Positions 33,514-45,282 of a stretch of 64,000 nt of DNA are shown one piece after another. The stretch is from Allomesorhizobium camelthorni. GTDB taxonomy: Bacteria > Pseudomonadota > Alphaproteobacteria > Rhizobiales > Rhizobiaceae. The notes below the pieces were generated by a model. The model saw only the letters and a list, made by a program, of their open reading frames with translations. It was not told the DNA's origin and did not search any database. Positions within the stretch are counted from its first letter, which is position 1, and each line of letters opens with the position of its first letter. The translations under genes and the position numbers were made by a program. The stretch lies in assembly GCF_011045125.1 (NCBI RefSeq), contig NZ_JAAKZF010000003.1, positions 124,001 through 188,000 of the forward strand, in the 5' to 3' direction.

Positions 33514-35511
33514 CTAAAACGAGCTCCCGAGCATCATCCAGGTGACGAGGGCTGCGACGCCGATCAGCATGACGAATGCGTAGTGATAGAGATATCCGGT
33601 CTGCAGCCTGACGACGCTGCGCGTCACGTCGATGACGCGCGCCGATACGCCGTCCGGCCCGAAGCCGTCGATGATGCGTCCATCGCCGGTCTTCCACAGG
33701 AAGCGGCCGAGGCGCTTGGCCGGGTTGACGAGCAGGAAGTCGTAGAACTCGTCGAAATACCATTTGTTGAGCAGGAAGGCGTAGAGCCCGCGGTGACGAC
33801 CGGCCAGTTCCCCCGGCATCTCCGGCGAGCGGATGTAGAACTGGTACGCTACCCCGAAGCCGGTCAGCATCGCCACGAAGGGCGCGAGCTTTACCCAGAG
33901 CGGCACTTCGTGGAAATCGTGCAGGATATGGTTGTCCGGCAGGACGAACAGCGCCGCCTTCCAGAAAGGCTCATAGTCGTGGCCGATGAAATATTCGTGG
34001 AAGATGACGCCGGCAAACAGCGAGCCGGCGGCGAGCACGGCCAGTGGCACGAGCATCACCGGCGGCGATTCGTGGACATGGTGCATGACATCGGCGGTTG
34101 CGCGCGGCCGGCCGTGGAAGGTCATGAAGATCAGCCGCCAGGAATAGAAGCTGGTCATGACCGCCGCGAGCGTAAGCGCGATGAAAGCGAAGCCAGCCAT
34201 GGCGTTGTGGCCGACGAAGGCGCCTTCGATGATGGCGTCCTTGGAGAAGAAACCGGCCGTACCGATGATCGTCGCCGGAATGCCAACGCCGGTGAGCGCC
34301 AGTGTGCCGATCACCATCATCCAGTAGGTGGTGGGGATCAGCGTGCGCAGCCCGCCCATCTTGCGCATGTCCTGCTCGTCGGAAACGGCATGGATGACGG
34401 AGCCCGAGCCGAGAAACAGCAGCGCCTTGAAGAAGGCGTGCGTGAACAGGTGGAAGATCGCGGCCGAGTAGAAACCGAGGCCGAGCGCCACGAACATGTA
34501 GCCGAGCTGCGAGCAGGTCGAATAGGCGATGACGCGCTTGATGTCGTTCTGCACCAGGCCGACGGTGGCGGCAAAGAAGGCGGTGAACGCTCCGACGAAA
34601 GTGACGACGGTCAGCGCCGTGTGCGACAGCTCGAAGATCGGCGACAGCCGCGCCAGCATGAACACGCCGGCAGTGACCATGGTCGCCGCATGGATGAGCG
34701 CCGACACCGGCGTCGGGCCTTCCATGGCGTCGGGCAGCCAGGTGTGCAGCGGCACCTGCGCCGACTTGCCCATCGCGCCCATGAAGAGCAGCAGGCAGAC
34801 GGCCGTCAGCGCGCTTTGCATGTCGAGCGCGTAGCCGAGAAAATTCAGCACGGTCTCACCAGGCGCGCCCGCTTCCGCGCCGTGCCCAGCAGAGGCCACG
34901 GATGCAGCGTTGGCGAAGATCGTGTCGAAATTGACCGAGCCGAACAGCACGAACACGCCGAAAATGCCGAGGATGAAGCCGAAGTCACCGACACGGTTGA
35001 CTATGAAGGCCTTGATCGCCGCGGCGTTGGCCGACGGCTTCTTGTACCAGAAGCCGATCAGCAGATAGGAGGCGAGGCCCACCCCTTCCCAGCCGAAGAA
35101 CATCTGCACCAGATTGTCCGCCGTCACCAGCATCAGCATGGCGAAGGTGAATAGCGACAGATAGGCGAAGAAGCGCGGCCGGTGCGGATCGTGGTGCATG
35201 TAGCCGATCGAGTAGATGTGCACCAACGCCGATACGGTGTTGACCACCACCAGCATGACCACAGTCAGCGTATCGATTCGCAGCGCCCAGTCGGCCTGCA
35301 GGCTGCCGGACTCGATGAAGCGCAGCACCGGAACCGTAAAGACTTCCGTGTCGCCGAATCCGACCGCGAAGAAGGCGATCCAGGACAGGACGGCCGAAAT
35401 CACCAGGAAGCCGGAGGTGATGTATTCCGATGCTTTCGCGCCCAGCGACGTGCCGAAAAGGCCGACGATCAGGAAGCCGAGCAGCGGCAGGAAGACGATG
35501 GCTTGATACAT
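33514..35511 (-). CDS. nuoL: NADH-quinone oxidoreductase subunit L
   Basis: A 665-residue subunit, the largest antiporter-like protein, at the far end of the membrane arm, with a C-terminal lateral helix running along the arm. Blocks: [77 protein letters not shown]. Length as expected for the family. Leftward, 10 bp after nuoK. Confidence 0.96.
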   Translation of the reverse strand: MYQAIVFLPLLGFLIVGLFGTSLGAKASEYITSGFLVISAVLSWIAFFAVGFGDTEVFTVPVLRFIESGSLQADWALRIDTLTVVMLVVVNTVSALVHIYSIGYMHHDPHRPRFFAYLSLFTFAMLMLVTADNLVQMFFGWEGVGLASYLLIGFWYKKPSANAAAIKAFIVNRVGDFGFILGIFGVFVLFGSVNFDTIFANAASVASAGHGAEAGAPGETVLNFLGYALDMQSALTAVCLLLFMGAMGKSAQVPLHTWLPDAMEGPTPVSALIHAATMVTAGVFMLARLSPIFELSHTALTVVTFVGAFTAFFAATVGLVQNDIKRVIAYSTCSQLGYMFVALGLGFYSAAIFHLFTHAFFKALLFLGSGSVIHAVSDEQDMRKMGGLRTLIPTTYWMMVIGTLALTGVGIPATIIGTAGFFSKDAIIEGAFVGHNAMAGFAFIALTLAAVMTSFYSWRLIFMTFHGRPRATADVMHHVHESPPVMLVPLAVLAAGSLFAGVIFHEYFIGHDYEPFWKAALFVLPDNHILHDFHEVPLWVKLAPFVAMLTGFGVAYQFYIRSPEMPGELAGRHRGLYAFLLNKWYFDEFYDFLLVNPAKRLGRFLWKTGDGRIIDGFGPDGVSARVIDVTRSVVRLQTGYLYHYAFVMLIGVAALVTWMMLGSSF

Positions 35512-35521
35512 GGTCTTACCG

Positions 35522-35830
35522 TCAACCCTTCATCATGTTCACGTCTTCGACCGCGATCGAGCCGCGGTTGCGGAAGAACACCACCAGTATGGCAAGGCCG
35601 ATCGCCGCTTCGGCGGCCGCGACCGTCAGCACGAAAAGCGCGAAGACCTGACCGACCAGATCGCCGAGCGCGGCGGAAAACGCCACGAAATTGATGTTCA
35701 CCGCCAAGAGGATAAGTTCGATCGACATCAGGATGACGATGACGTTTTTGCGGTTCAGGAAGATGCCGAACACGCCGAGCGTGAACAGGATCGCCGAAAC
35801 GGTGAGAAAATGCGCGATGCCTATTTCCAT
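35522..35830 (-). CDS. nuoK: NADH-quinone oxidoreductase subunit K
   Basis: A 102-residue, three-helix subunit ([40 protein letters not shown] and [19 protein letters not shown]). The Glu of [11 protein letters not shown] and the Glu of AAEAAIGLA are the conserved proton-path residues. It starts two bases after the stop of the unknown gene at 35833. Confidence 0.95.
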   Translation of the reverse strand: MEIGIAHFLTVSAILFTLGVFGIFLNRKNVIVILMSIELILLAVNINFVAFSAALGDLVGQVFALFVLTVAAAEAAIGLAILVVFFRNRGSIAVEDVNMMKG

Positions 35831-35832
35831 CG

Positions 35833-36096
35833 TCAGATGCCCTTTTGCATCAACATGTTCATCTGTGCGTTGGCCCGGCCGATAGCATCGATCAGAGCCT
35901 GCACCTCGGATGGTTCAAACCACAGCGCCGTCCAGTTTCCAGCCGCTCCTCTGGCATAAGATCCGCGTTTAGACCAAATGCGCAGCGTGTATCGTTCTTT
36001 GCGCTTCCAAATGTAGACCTCTGCCTCGACACCGCCTGGGACCGGAGTGGACCACACCTGCTCTGCGAATAACCGCTTTGTTATGAAATCGAACAC
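35833..36096 (-). CDS. Unknown protein inserted between nuoJ and nuoK
   Basis: An 87-residue soluble protein, [20 protein letters not shown], then [20 protein letters not shown]. It is Trp-rich and basic with a beta-hairpin look, no membrane helix. Gaps to both neighbours are two bases, so it is co-transcribed with the complex I genes. nuoJ and nuoK are normally adjacent, which makes this insertion unusual. It could be an assembly factor or supernumerary subunit, or simply a passenger. Not recognised. Confidence 0.65.
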   Translation of the reverse strand: MFDFITKRLFAEQVWSTPVPGGVEAEVYIWKRKERYTLRIWSKRGSYARGAAGNWTALWFEPSEVQALIDAIGRANAQMNMLMQKGI

Positions 36097-36098
36097 AG

Positions 36099-36719
36099 TC
36101 AGATGCCCTTGCCCGTCTCGACTTTTTTGATCTCGATCGCGGTTGCCGGGTTGCGGGCGACCTGCGCGGAAACGTCCTGGCGCTTCACGCCTTCCCGATG
36201 TCTGAGCGTCAGCACGATCGCGCCGATCATCGCCACCAGCAGGATCAGGCCGGCCACTTGGAAGAAGTAGATGTAGTCGGTATAGAGAATGTCGCCGAGC
36301 GCCGCCGTATTGTGCCGCGTCGCGATCTCGGGCGTCGGCATGGCGACGGTCGATGCCAATTCAGGCGCGAATGTGTAGCCGCCGAGCACGACCACCAGTT
36401 CGGCCGCCAGGATCAGCCCGACCATGGCGCCGATGGGCGCGTATTGCAGTGCCCCCGACTTCAGTTCGGCGAAATCGACGTCGAGCATCATCACGACGAA
36501 CAGGAACAGCACGGCGACCGCGCCGACATAGACGACGAGCATGATCATCGCCAGGAACTCGGCCCCGGTCAGCAAGAACAGCCCGGCCGCGTTGAAGAAG
36601 GTCAGGATCAGGTAGAGAACCGAGTGCACGGGATTGCGCGCGGAAATGACCATGAAGGCCGCCGCGACCGCGATGAAGGCGAAGAGGTAGAAAAATACCG
36701 CTTCAAGTCCAATCAGCAT
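36099..36719 (-). CDS. nuoJ: NADH-quinone oxidoreductase subunit J
   Basis: A 206-residue membrane subunit with five helices. MLIGLEAVFFYLFAFIAVAA opens it; NPVHSVLYLILTFFNAAGLF and the Tyr/Gly of VVYVGAVAVLFLFVVMML are conserved in the pi-bulge helix. Start ATG 36719. 133 bases separate it from nuoI, more than elsewhere in the operon, and hold nothing obvious except a short GC palindrome near 36,722-36,734. Confidence 0.95.
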   Translation of the reverse strand: MLIGLEAVFFYLFAFIAVAAAFMVISARNPVHSVLYLILTFFNAAGLFLLTGAEFLAMIMLVVYVGAVAVLFLFVVMMLDVDFAELKSGALQYAPIGAMVGLILAAELVVVLGGYTFAPELASTVAMPTPEIATRHNTAALGDILYTDYIYFFQVAGLILLVAMIGAIVLTLRHREGVKRQDVSAQVARNPATAIEIKKVETGKGI

Positions 36720-36852
36720 GGGTTCCCCCGGGGTTTCCGTATCGGACGGAGCACAAGCCGCGCCCACCCGTTTCCGGTTTTGCGCCCGCCTCCGGGCGGC
36801 AAATCCGCGTGTTCCTTAGACGAGCAATTCCGGCCCGTCCATCATTCAATCT

Positions 36853-37344
36853 TCACCTGTAGGGCGCATCCAGAGCGATGTTGCGCGCCAGCTCCCGCTC
36901 CCAGCGGTCGCCGTTGGCGAGCAGCTTTTCCTTGTCGTAGTAGAGCTCCTCGCGCGTCTCGGTCGAGAACTCGAAATTCGGCCCTTCCACGATCGCGTCG
37001 ACCGGACAGGCTTCCTGGCAGAAGCCGCAATAAATGCATTTCACCATGTCGATGTCGTAGCGCACCGTGCGGCGCGTGCCGTCATTGCGGCGCGGACCTG
37101 CCTCGATGGTTATGGCCTGCGCCGGGCAGATCGCCTCGCACAGTTTGCAGGCGATGCAGCGCTCCTCGCCGTTCGGGTAGCGGCGCAGCGCGTGCTCGCC
37201 GCGAAAGCGCGGGCTGAGCGGGCCTTTCTCGAACGGGTAGTTCAGCGTCGGCTTCGGCGCAAAGAACTGGCGCATCGACAGGAAGAACGCTCCGACGAAC
37301 TCCTTGAGCAGCAGCGATTTGGCGGCTTGTGCAAGTGCCGTCAT
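36853..37344 (-). CDS. nuoI: NADH-quinone oxidoreductase subunit I
   Basis: A 163-residue peripheral-arm subunit with two 4Fe-4S clusters (N6a, N6b): [12 protein letters not shown] near residue 62 and [12 protein letters not shown] near residue 101. The N-terminal amphipathic part ([19 protein letters not shown]) contacts the membrane. Typical length. Downstream of the small membrane protein at 37347. Confidence 0.96.
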   Translation of the reverse strand: MTALAQAAKSLLLKEFVGAFFLSMRQFFAPKPTLNYPFEKGPLSPRFRGEHALRRYPNGEERCIACKLCEAICPAQAITIEAGPRRNDGTRRTVRYDIDMVKCIYCGFCQEACPVDAIVEGPNFEFSTETREELYYDKEKLLANGDRWERELARNIALDAPYR

Positions 37345-37346
37345 GA

Positions 37347-37538
37347 TCAGTCTCCGGTAAACAGAGGGGCTACGAAGTAGCCTATGACCGGCAAGAGCAC
37401 GAACTGGCTCAAACCGGTTATGTTGAGGACGCGCTTGGTCTCGGGCAGGTCAACGCGCGAGGCAAGCAGGCGCAGCGCGAAGTAATCCACGACAGCCACA
37501 GCCAGCCCGATCAGCGCCCCGACAAGCCCGGCCGACAT
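37347..37538 (-). CDS. Two-helix membrane protein between nuoH and nuoI
   Basis: A 63-residue protein: helix 1 [20 protein letters not shown], a polar loop [12 protein letters not shown], helix 2 [16 protein letters not shown]. It starts inside the stop of nuoH (TGATG), so it is translationally coupled to a core membrane subunit. Not recognised. A supernumerary or assembly role for complex I is inferred from position. Confidence 0.65.
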   Translation of the reverse strand: MSAGLVGALIGLAVAVVDYFALRLLASRVDLPETKRVLNITGLSQFVLLPVIGYFVAPLFTGD

Positions 37539-38581
37539 CAGGCCATTCCCGTCAGTTTCAGGAACGCCGCCGTAATCACAACCATAGCCAGCGAGATCGG
37601 CAGGAACACCTTCCAGCCGAGCCGCATCAACTGGTCGTAGCGGTAGCGCGGCACGAAGGCCTTCACCATGGCGAACATGAAGAAGCAGAGGCAGACCTTC
37701 AGAACGAACCAGACGACGCCGGGCACCCAGGTAAATGGCGCGAAATCGAAGGGCGGCAACCATCCGCCGAGGAACAGGATGGTTGTGAGCGCGCACATCA
37801 GCACGATCGCGACATATTCGCCGAGGAAGAACAGCAGGAACGGCGTCGACGAATATTCGATCATGTGGCCGGCGACGAGCTCCGATTCGGCCTCGACCAG
37901 ATCGAAGGGCGGACGGTTCGTCTCGGCCAGCGCCGAAATGAAGAAGATGATGAACATCGGGAACAGCGCCAGCCAGTGCCAGTCGAGGAACGTGTTGGGC
38001 AGGCCGAGCCGCGTGCCGATGCCGTCGCTCTGCGAAAGCACGATATCGGACAGGTTCAGCGAGCCGACAGCGAGCAGCACGGTGACGATGACGAAGCCGA
38101 TCGAAACCTCGTACGAGACCATCTGCGCCGCCGAGCGCAGCGCGCCGAGAAACGGATATTTCGAGTTCGACGCCCACCCGCCCATGATGACGCCATAAAC
38201 CTCGAGCGAGGAGATGGCGAAAACATAGAGGATGCCGACATTGATGTTGGCGATCGCCCAGCCTTCGCTGATTGGGATGACCGCCCAGGCGGCGAGCGCC
38301 AGAACGGCCGAGACCACTGGCGCGAGCAGAAACACGCCCTTGTTGGCGCCGGACGGTATCACCGGCTCCTTGAACACGAACTTCAGCAGATCCGCGAAGG
38401 ATTGCAGCAGCCCCCATGGGCCGACGACGTTGGGGCCCCGCCGAATCTGCACCGCCGCCCAGATCTTGCGGTCGGCATAGAGCAGATAGGCGACGAATAT
38501 CAGAAGGATGACGATCAGCGCCACCGATTGAAGCAGGATGATCAGGCCGGGCCAGACGTAGAAAGAGAAAAAGGAATCCAT
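37538..38581 (-). CDS. nuoH: NADH-quinone oxidoreductase subunit H
   Basis: A 347-residue subunit with eight helices that forms part of the quinone chamber at the junction of both arms. Blocks: [53 protein letters not shown] and the long loop [20 protein letters not shown] with conserved acidic residues. Start ATG 38581 ([12 protein letters not shown]). Confidence 0.96.
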   Translation of the reverse strand: MDSFFSFYVWPGLIILLQSVALIVILLIFVAYLLYADRKIWAAVQIRRGPNVVGPWGLLQSFADLLKFVFKEPVIPSGANKGVFLLAPVVSAVLALAAWAVIPISEGWAIANINVGILYVFAISSLEVYGVIMGGWASNSKYPFLGALRSAAQMVSYEVSIGFVIVTVLLAVGSLNLSDIVLSQSDGIGTRLGLPNTFLDWHWLALFPMFIIFFISALAETNRPPFDLVEAESELVAGHMIEYSSTPFLLFFLGEYVAIVLMCALTTILFLGGWLPPFDFAPFTWVPGVVWFVLKVCLCFFMFAMVKAFVPRYRYDQLMRLGWKVFLPISLAMVVITAAFLKLTGMA

Positions 38582-38589
38582 AACCGCCC

Positions 38590-40671
38590 CTACTCGGCCG
38601 CCTGTTTGAACCCACCCTTCGCCAGGGCCGAACATTCGGCCATGACGGCGGAGGCCCGCGCGATCGGGTTCGTCAGATAGAAGTCTTTGACCGGCGATGC
38701 AAACGCGCCCTTGGCAAGCGGCCCGGCGATCTGCGCCGCGCGCTGAATATCGGCCGGATCGCCAGCAGCGATCTCGTCGATTTCGGCCAGGTGCGGATAT
38801 TCGGCGGTCAACTTCGCGCGCAATTGCGGCAGCGAATCGAATGGCAGCCTGTGGCCGAGGACATCCGAAAGCGCCCGAAGGATCGCCCAGTCTTCCCTCG
38901 CCTCGCCCGGCGCGAAGCCGGCGCGGTTGGTCTGCTGCACGCGGCCCTCGGTGTTGACATAGGTACCGGATTTTTCGGTGTAGGCCGCACCCGGCAGGAT
39001 GACGTTGGCGCGGTGTGCGCCGGCATCGCCATGCGTGCCGATATAGACGACGAAAGCCCCGCCCGTGCCGGTCATGTCGATCTCGTCCGCGCCGAGCAGG
39101 AACAGCACCTCCATTGTGGACATCATTTCAGCGGCGCTCTTGCCGCCCTCGCCTGGCACGAAGCCGATATCGAGACCGCCGACCCGCGCAGCCGCAGTAT
39201 GGAGCACGGCAAAGCCGTTCCATTCCTCACCGACCGCATCGACCGCGAGCGCCAGCTTGGCGGCCAGCCCGAGCACGGCCGCGCCGTCGGAACGCGCCAA
39301 TGCGCCCTGCCCGACAATGATCAGCGGCCGCTTGGCGTTCTTCAGCACCGAGAAGAACTTGCCCTTGCCGCCGGCCAGTTCGTTCAGCGATTCGGAACCG
39401 GCCCCCAGCATCTCATACTCGTAGCGAAGATCGCCGATCTCGCCGATGGCGCCGACCGGCAGATTGCCGACCTTCCAGCGCTTCCTGATGCGGGCATTGA
39501 GCACGGAAGCCTCGAAGCGCGGATTGGCGCCGATGATCAGCACCGCATCCGCCTGTTCGATACCCTCGATGGTGGGGTTGAAGATGTAGCTGGCGCGGCC
39601 GAGCGCCGGATTGAGCTTTGCGCCGTCCTGCCGGCAGTCGATGTTCGGGGAGACCAGCGACTGCATGAGCAGCTTCAGCGCATACATCTCCTCGACAGCG
39701 GCGAGGTCGCCGGCAATCGCGCCGATCCTGTCGCCCGAGCTTTTCGCCACCGCTTCGTTGATCGCGGCGAAGGCTTCGCTCCAGCTAGCCGCCTTCAGCT
39801 TGCCGTCGCGGCGCACATAGGGCCGGTCGAGGCGCTGGGTCCTGAGGCCATCCCAGATGAATCGCGTCTTGTCGGAGATCCACTCCTCATTCACCTGCTC
39901 GTTGACGCGCGGCATGATGCGCATCACCTCGCGGCCGCGCGAATCGACGCGGATCGCCGAGCCTACGGCGTCCATGACGTCGATCGATTCGGTCTTGGTC
40001 AGTTCCCACGGCCGCGCCTGGAAGGCGTAGGGCTTGGAGGTCAGCGCGCCGACCGGGCAGAGATCGATGACGTTGCCCTGGAGCTCGGAGGTCATCGCCT
40101 GTTCGAGATAGGTGGTTATTTCGGCATCCTCGCCGCGGCCGATCAGGCCGAGTTCCGAAATGCCGGCGACTTCCGTGGTGAAGCGGACGCACCGCGTGCA
40201 GTGGATGCAGCGGTTCATGATCGTCTTGACCAGCGGGCCGATATATTTGTCTTCGACCGCGCGCTTGTTTTCCTGGTAGCGCGACGAATCGACGCCAAAC
40301 GCCATCGCCTGGTCCTGCAGGTCGCACTCGCCGCCCTGGTCGCAGATCGGACAGTCGAGCGGATGGTTGATCAGCAAGAACTCCATCACGCCTTCGCGGG
40401 CCTTCTTGACCATCGGCGTGTTGGTGAAAATTTCCGGCGTCTCGCCGTTCGGTCCAGGACGCAGATCGCGCACGCCCATGGCGCAGGAAGCGGCGGGCTT
40501 GGGCGGCCCGCCCTTCACCTCGATCAGGCACATGCGGCAATTGCCAGCGATCGACAGGCGCTCATGAAAGCAGAAGCGCGGTACTTCCGCGCCCGCCTCT
40601 TCGGCCGCCTGCAGCAGCGTGTAGTGATCGGGAACCTCGATCTCTTTGCCGTCGACTTTCAGTTTCGCCAT
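38590..40671 (-). CDS. nuoG: NADH-quinone oxidoreductase subunit G
   Basis: A 693-residue iron-sulfur subunit. N-terminus: 2Fe-2S ligands in [17 protein letters not shown], the His/Cys cluster [18 protein letters not shown], then [11 protein letters not shown] and [11 protein letters not shown] for 4Fe-4S clusters, followed by a degenerate molybdopterin-type domain without cofactor. The start at 40671 makes a TGATG overlap with the pentapeptide-repeat gene; longer upstream reading is the other gene's frame. Length fits alphaproteobacterial NuoG. Confidence 0.96.
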   Translation of the reverse strand: MAKLKVDGKEIEVPDHYTLLQAAEEAGAEVPRFCFHERLSIAGNCRMCLIEVKGGPPKPAASCAMGVRDLRPGPNGETPEIFTNTPMVKKAREGVMEFLLINHPLDCPICDQGGECDLQDQAMAFGVDSSRYQENKRAVEDKYIGPLVKTIMNRCIHCTRCVRFTTEVAGISELGLIGRGEDAEITTYLEQAMTSELQGNVIDLCPVGALTSKPYAFQARPWELTKTESIDVMDAVGSAIRVDSRGREVMRIMPRVNEQVNEEWISDKTRFIWDGLRTQRLDRPYVRRDGKLKAASWSEAFAAINEAVAKSSGDRIGAIAGDLAAVEEMYALKLLMQSLVSPNIDCRQDGAKLNPALGRASYIFNPTIEGIEQADAVLIIGANPRFEASVLNARIRKRWKVGNLPVGAIGEIGDLRYEYEMLGAGSESLNELAGGKGKFFSVLKNAKRPLIIVGQGALARSDGAAVLGLAAKLALAVDAVGEEWNGFAVLHTAAARVGGLDIGFVPGEGGKSAAEMMSTMEVLFLLGADEIDMTGTGGAFVVYIGTHGDAGAHRANVILPGAAYTEKSGTYVNTEGRVQQTNRAGFAPGEAREDWAILRALSDVLGHRLPFDSLPQLRAKLTAEYPHLAEIDEIAAGDPADIQRAAQIAGPLAKGAFASPVKDFYLTNPIARASAVMAECSALAKGGFKQAAE

Positions 40672-40982
40672 CACTTGCCCCCGGCGGCTGTCGCCGCTTC
40701 GTATGCTTTCAGAAGATCGTTCAACGCCACGCCGTTGATGGACATGCCCGCGACTTGCGCATTTTCGATCTTCACATTGCTCATGTTCACGCCCGAGAAG
40801 AACGCGCCAGACAGGTTTGCATCGACGAACCGCGCGTTGCTCAGCAGCACTTTGTCGAATTTCGTCGCGGAGAGATTCACATTGAGAAAATGCGTGTTCG
40901 ACAGATTGACGTCGTCGAAGCGCGAATTCGCCACCGTGGCGTCGCGCACATCGAGAACATCGCGTTTTCCGTGTATCTCCAT
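40671..40982 (-). CDS. Pentapeptide-repeat protein inside the nuo operon
   Basis: A 103-residue protein made of pentapeptide units: [25 protein letters not shown], then [15 protein letters not shown] (the A(D/N)LXX pattern). It should form a short right-handed beta-helix of about three to four coils. Pentapeptide repeats serve as protein-binding scaffolds, or as DNA mimics in Qnr proteins. TGATG coupling with nuoG suggests a part in complex I assembly or stability, which is inference. Confidence 0.8.
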   Translation of the reverse strand: MEIHGKRDVLDVRDATVANSRFDDVNLSNTHFLNVNLSATKFDKVLLSNARFVDANLSGAFFSGVNMSNVKIENAQVAGMSINGVALNDLLKAYEAATAAGGK

Positions 40983-40990
40983 TGGCCCAC

Positions 40991-41701
40991 TCAGCTCTTG
41001 TTGTCGCGCGCCAGCTTCGCGGCCTGCCCGATCCAGTTGTCGCGGCCGATCCGGCCCTTGAACGACAGATAATCGTCGACCCAGGCGATCTCTTCCCTGC
41101 TCCAGCTCGCGATCTGGCCGTAGGTCCAGACGCCAAGCCCGTTCAGCACCTGCTCCAGCTTCGGGCCGACGCCCGAGATCAGCTTGAGATCGTCGGGCTC
41201 TTCCGGCTTCGCAATCGCCTTGGGCTGCCGGAAATCCTCCGGCATCAGTTCGGCGACTGCATCGGCAACCGCGCTCTGGCGGGCGTCCGCCACACCGGCG
41301 GCGCCGGCATCGTCGGCAGGCGGCTGGCTAGCCTCTGTCGTCTCCCTGGCCACAGACCGCGCTTCGTCGATCAGCACTTCGGTTGCCGCCTTTGCGCGAA
41401 CCGTAGGCGACTTCGGCTTCTCGACAAAATCGTCGACGTTCGGCGCGAGGTCTTCCAGGACCGGCATCCAGAGGCGCTGCGCCGCCTCGACGGTGCCCGA
41501 AACGGTGCCCGCCCACAACCCGTACGCCTGGCTGACCAGCCCCAAGCCAAGCGCCGAGAAAGCCGCAGCGCCAGCAAGCGGATGCGCCATCAGATTGACG
41601 GCGCCGGCAAAATCCTTCGGCATGATGACAGCCATGTATTCGTTCATCTTTTCGCGATCCGCATCGGGACCGGCATGTTCGGGTATGGAAGGTGTCGACA
41701 T
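40991..41701 (-). CDS. Helix-hairpin-helix protein related to the NuoE tail
   Basis: A 236-residue protein. The last 65 residues ([20 protein letters not shown], then [20 protein letters not shown]) form a helix-hairpin-helix-like domain that is nearly the same as the C-terminal extension of NuoE in this operon ([20 protein letters not shown]). Residues 20-75 carry a hydrophobic segment ([20 protein letters not shown]). Often annotated loosely as a complex I protein in rhizobia. Start ATG 41701; upstream codons in frame lack a ribosome binding site. Role unknown. Confidence 0.75.
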   Translation of the reverse strand: MSTPSIPEHAGPDADREKMNEYMAVIMPKDFAGAVNLMAHPLAGAAAFSALGLGLVSQAYGLWAGTVSGTVEAAQRLWMPVLEDLAPNVDDFVEKPKSPTVRAKAATEVLIDEARSVARETTEASQPPADDAGAAGVADARQSAVADAVAELMPEDFRQPKAIAKPEEPDDLKLISGVGPKLEQVLNGLGVWTYGQIASWSREEIAWVDDYLSFKGRIGRDNWIGQAAKLARDNKS

Positions 41702-41786
41702 CGGTGGGCTCCTTCGCCGTTTTTCCGTTCGTCCCGTCCTTGGTATTTCTCTGATCGGACCTTCGGCCCGCACTTTCTAAGTCGTT

Positions 41787-43090
<1,304 letters not shown>

Positions 43091-43091
<1 letters not shown>

Positions 43092-43702
43092 CATTTCTGG
43101 CCCCCGGCATCGTTTGCGCCAAGCAGCTTCCTGGCGATGAATTCGACAATGATCCCGCCGCCGACCATGTAGCCTGCACCTTTGAGCAGAAGCACGGCAA
43201 CGGCGCTGAAGTCCTGTTGCTGAAAGCCGTCCTTGAAAGCGGTCTGAACACCCCATTCTGCGCCCATGACCATTTGCGGGCTGATGAAGGTGGAGTAGAC
43301 GAAATAACACAGGCCGATGGCAGAGCCGATAAGGAAGGCCGGCGAGCGAAAGAGTTGCGTGCGCAAGGTGTGCACATTGTTGAGCGACTTCCGCAGGCCG
43401 TTCATGGCGAGATAGCTGAAAGCGCCGAACAGGACGGGGGCAAGCATCAATCCAAATACGTCACGCTTGCCGTCGTAGATCAGATAGCCGAGCGCGAGCA
43501 AGACAGCGATCGCGGCGCCGTATTTTGGCCAGTGCACCTCGATATGAGAGCCATGGAATGTCGGCCGCTCGGTCTCGCCCTCTCGGTAGATGACATGCGG
43601 CGAAGCCTGCTTCTGCAAGGGCGCGCCGGCGCTGCTGGCGAGCGGCCGCGCAGCTTGAAAGCGCTGTGCGCCCTCCTGTCCTCGCTTGCCGAATACCGTC
43701 AT
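43091..43702 (-). CDS. Unknown membrane protein between nuoE and nuoF
   Basis: A 203-residue protein. After a polar head of about 55 residues come membrane helices [58 protein letters not shown] and a weaker C-terminal one ([20 protein letters not shown]). It overlaps nuoF by ATGA, so it is coupled to it. Not recognised. Candidate complex I accessory or assembly factor, from context only. Confidence 0.65.
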
Positions 43703-43720
43703 CGCCCTTCCTCTAAGCTA

Positions 43721-45007
43721 TCAGACCGGCTTCTTGCCGAAGACGCGGATGTATTCGGCGACGCCGCCCTTGGCCAGCGCCTTGGCTTGCCTGACCCAGT
43801 CGTCGCGCTCGATGCGGCCCTTGAAATTCAAGTAGCCGTCGACCCATTCGCGCTCGGCCTTCTTCCACGCGGCGATCTGGCCGAACGTGTAGATGCCGAG
43901 CGAATGCAAGGTGGCTTCGATCTTGGGGCCGACGCCGGAAATCAGCTTGAGATCGTCGACCGCCGCCGGTTTTTCGATGCCCGCCGGCCGGTTCTTGTCA
44001 TCGAGCGATGGTTTTGACCCAGGTGCGCGCACTGGCGCTGCGTCGACTTCCTTGCCCACTACGCCGATCGGCTCTCCGTGCAGCAATTCAGGCGACTTGA
44101 ACGCCGCCGCGGGCCCCGCGATGGCGATCGGATGCTTCCGCTGCTTCATCGCCTTTTCGACCGATTCGGCGGCCTTGTTGGCGACTACAGGGTCGGGCCG
44201 TGGCGTGCTCGCACTGACGGCGGCCTCGGCCTTCGGGCTCGTCTTGACCGGCGATGGCGATTTCACCGTGTTGTTGGTTTCGGCAGCATAAGTCTTGGGC
44301 TTTGCCGCCTTCGACGGCGGAATCGATGCACCCGCAGCCTTTGCTTCCTTCGCGGCGGTCTTGGCTACCTGGTCGCGGGATGCTTTCAGCACCGCGCTCT
44401 CATCTTTCAGCGTCGTCAGCCCGGACATCGGCGCGGAATAGATCCGGCCGTTCTGCGGCCCAGGCGTCACTGATGCGCCCTTGCCCGCTTCGAACGCGTC
44501 GATGATTTCGCCGAGCCGTTCGGGCGTCAGATCCTCGAACGTATCCTTGAAGATCATCACCATCGGCGCGTTTACGCAGGCGCCGAGGCATTCGACCTCT
44601 TCCCAGGAGAGTGTGCCGGCCTGATTGGTGTGAAACTGCTCGTGATGGATCTTCGAGCGGCACACATCCATCAGCGCTTCCGAACCGCGCAGCATGCACG
44701 GCGTCGTCCCGCAGACCTGCACATGCGCGCGGGTGCCGACCGGCTTAAGCTGAAATTGCGTGTAGAAGGTCGCGACTTCAAGCGCGCGAATATAGGGCAT
44801 GTCGAGCATATCGGCGACGTGCTCGATGGCCGGCTTGGTGACCCAGCCTTCCTGCTCTTGAGCGATCATCAGCAGCGGGATTACCGCCGACTGCTCTCGG
44901 CCCTTCGGATATTTCTTGAGCCATTGTTTGACCGCCGCAGAATTCGCCTTGTTGAAAGCGAAGGCTGCTGGCTGGACGGCTGGCTCTGCGAGACGGCGGA
45001 CGGACAT
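43721..45007 (-). CDS. nuoE: NADH-quinone oxidoreductase subunit E with long extension
   Basis: A 428-residue protein. Residues 1-170 are the thioredoxin-like NuoE with 2Fe-2S N1a ligands in VCGTTPCMLRG and ECLGACVNAP. Residues 180-350 are a low-complexity Ala/Lys/Pro-rich linker; 355-428 are a helix-hairpin-helix-like domain shared with the protein at 40991. Standard NuoE is about 170 residues; long versions are known from rhizobia. TAATG overlap with the upstream small gene. Confidence 0.93.
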   Translation of the reverse strand: MSVRRLAEPAVQPAAFAFNKANSAAVKQWLKKYPKGREQSAVIPLLMIAQEQEGWVTKPAIEHVADMLDMPYIRALEVATFYTQFQLKPVGTRAHVQVCGTTPCMLRGSEALMDVCRSKIHHEQFHTNQAGTLSWEEVECLGACVNAPMVMIFKDTFEDLTPERLGEIIDAFEAGKGASVTPGPQNGRIYSAPMSGLTTLKDESAVLKASRDQVAKTAAKEAKAAGASIPPSKAAKPKTYAAETNNTVKSPSPVKTSPKAEAAVSASTPRPDPVVANKAAESVEKAMKQRKHPIAIAGPAAAFKSPELLHGEPIGVVGKEVDAAPVRAPGSKPSLDDKNRPAGIEKPAAVDDLKLISGVGPKIEATLHSLGIYTFGQIAAWKKAEREWVDGYLNFKGRIERDDWVRQAKALAKGGVAEYIRVFGKKPV

Positions 45008-45282
45008 TAGAAGCAAGGCTCACAAATGACATAGTGGGAGTATTTTGGATTGTCGATCAACGACAGATGTCCAAAGACCAGAGCGACGTGTGCGGATATC
45101 AGTGTTGCGACGACACCAACGCCGCACGCGACAAACTTAGCGATGCCTGCGATTTCTGATTGAATACTCCATGGGCGGAACCAGAGCACGAAAGTAGTCC
45201 CGATCAGCAAGATCGCGGCCGCAGGACCGAACGACACTGCGATTATTTCCAGCCTTAGCGGAAGGGGTGTATCCGGTATCAC
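45007..45282 (-). CDS. Two-helix membrane protein between nuoD and nuoE
   Basis: A 91-residue protein with helices [18 protein letters not shown] and [20 protein letters not shown], and a C-terminal CEPCF. It overlaps nuoD by four bases and nuoE by one (TAATG). Not recognised; another likely accessory of the complex I operon or a passenger. Confidence 0.6.
   Translation of the reverse strand: MIPDTPLPLRLEIIAVSFGPAAAILLIGTTFVLWFRPWSIQSEIAGIAKFVACGVGVVATLISAHVALVFGHLSLIDNPKYSHYVICEPCF

Noticed and set aside
31900-35154. Very long open frame on the + strand (over 1000 codons)
   Set aside because: It is antisense to nuoM and nuoL, His/Asp/Gln-rich as expected for the complement of hydrophobic codons in high-GC DNA, and has no recognisable domain.
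38791-41061. Open frame of about 750 codons on the + strand
   Set aside because: Antisense to nuoG and the pentapeptide gene; composition typical of an antisense shadow.
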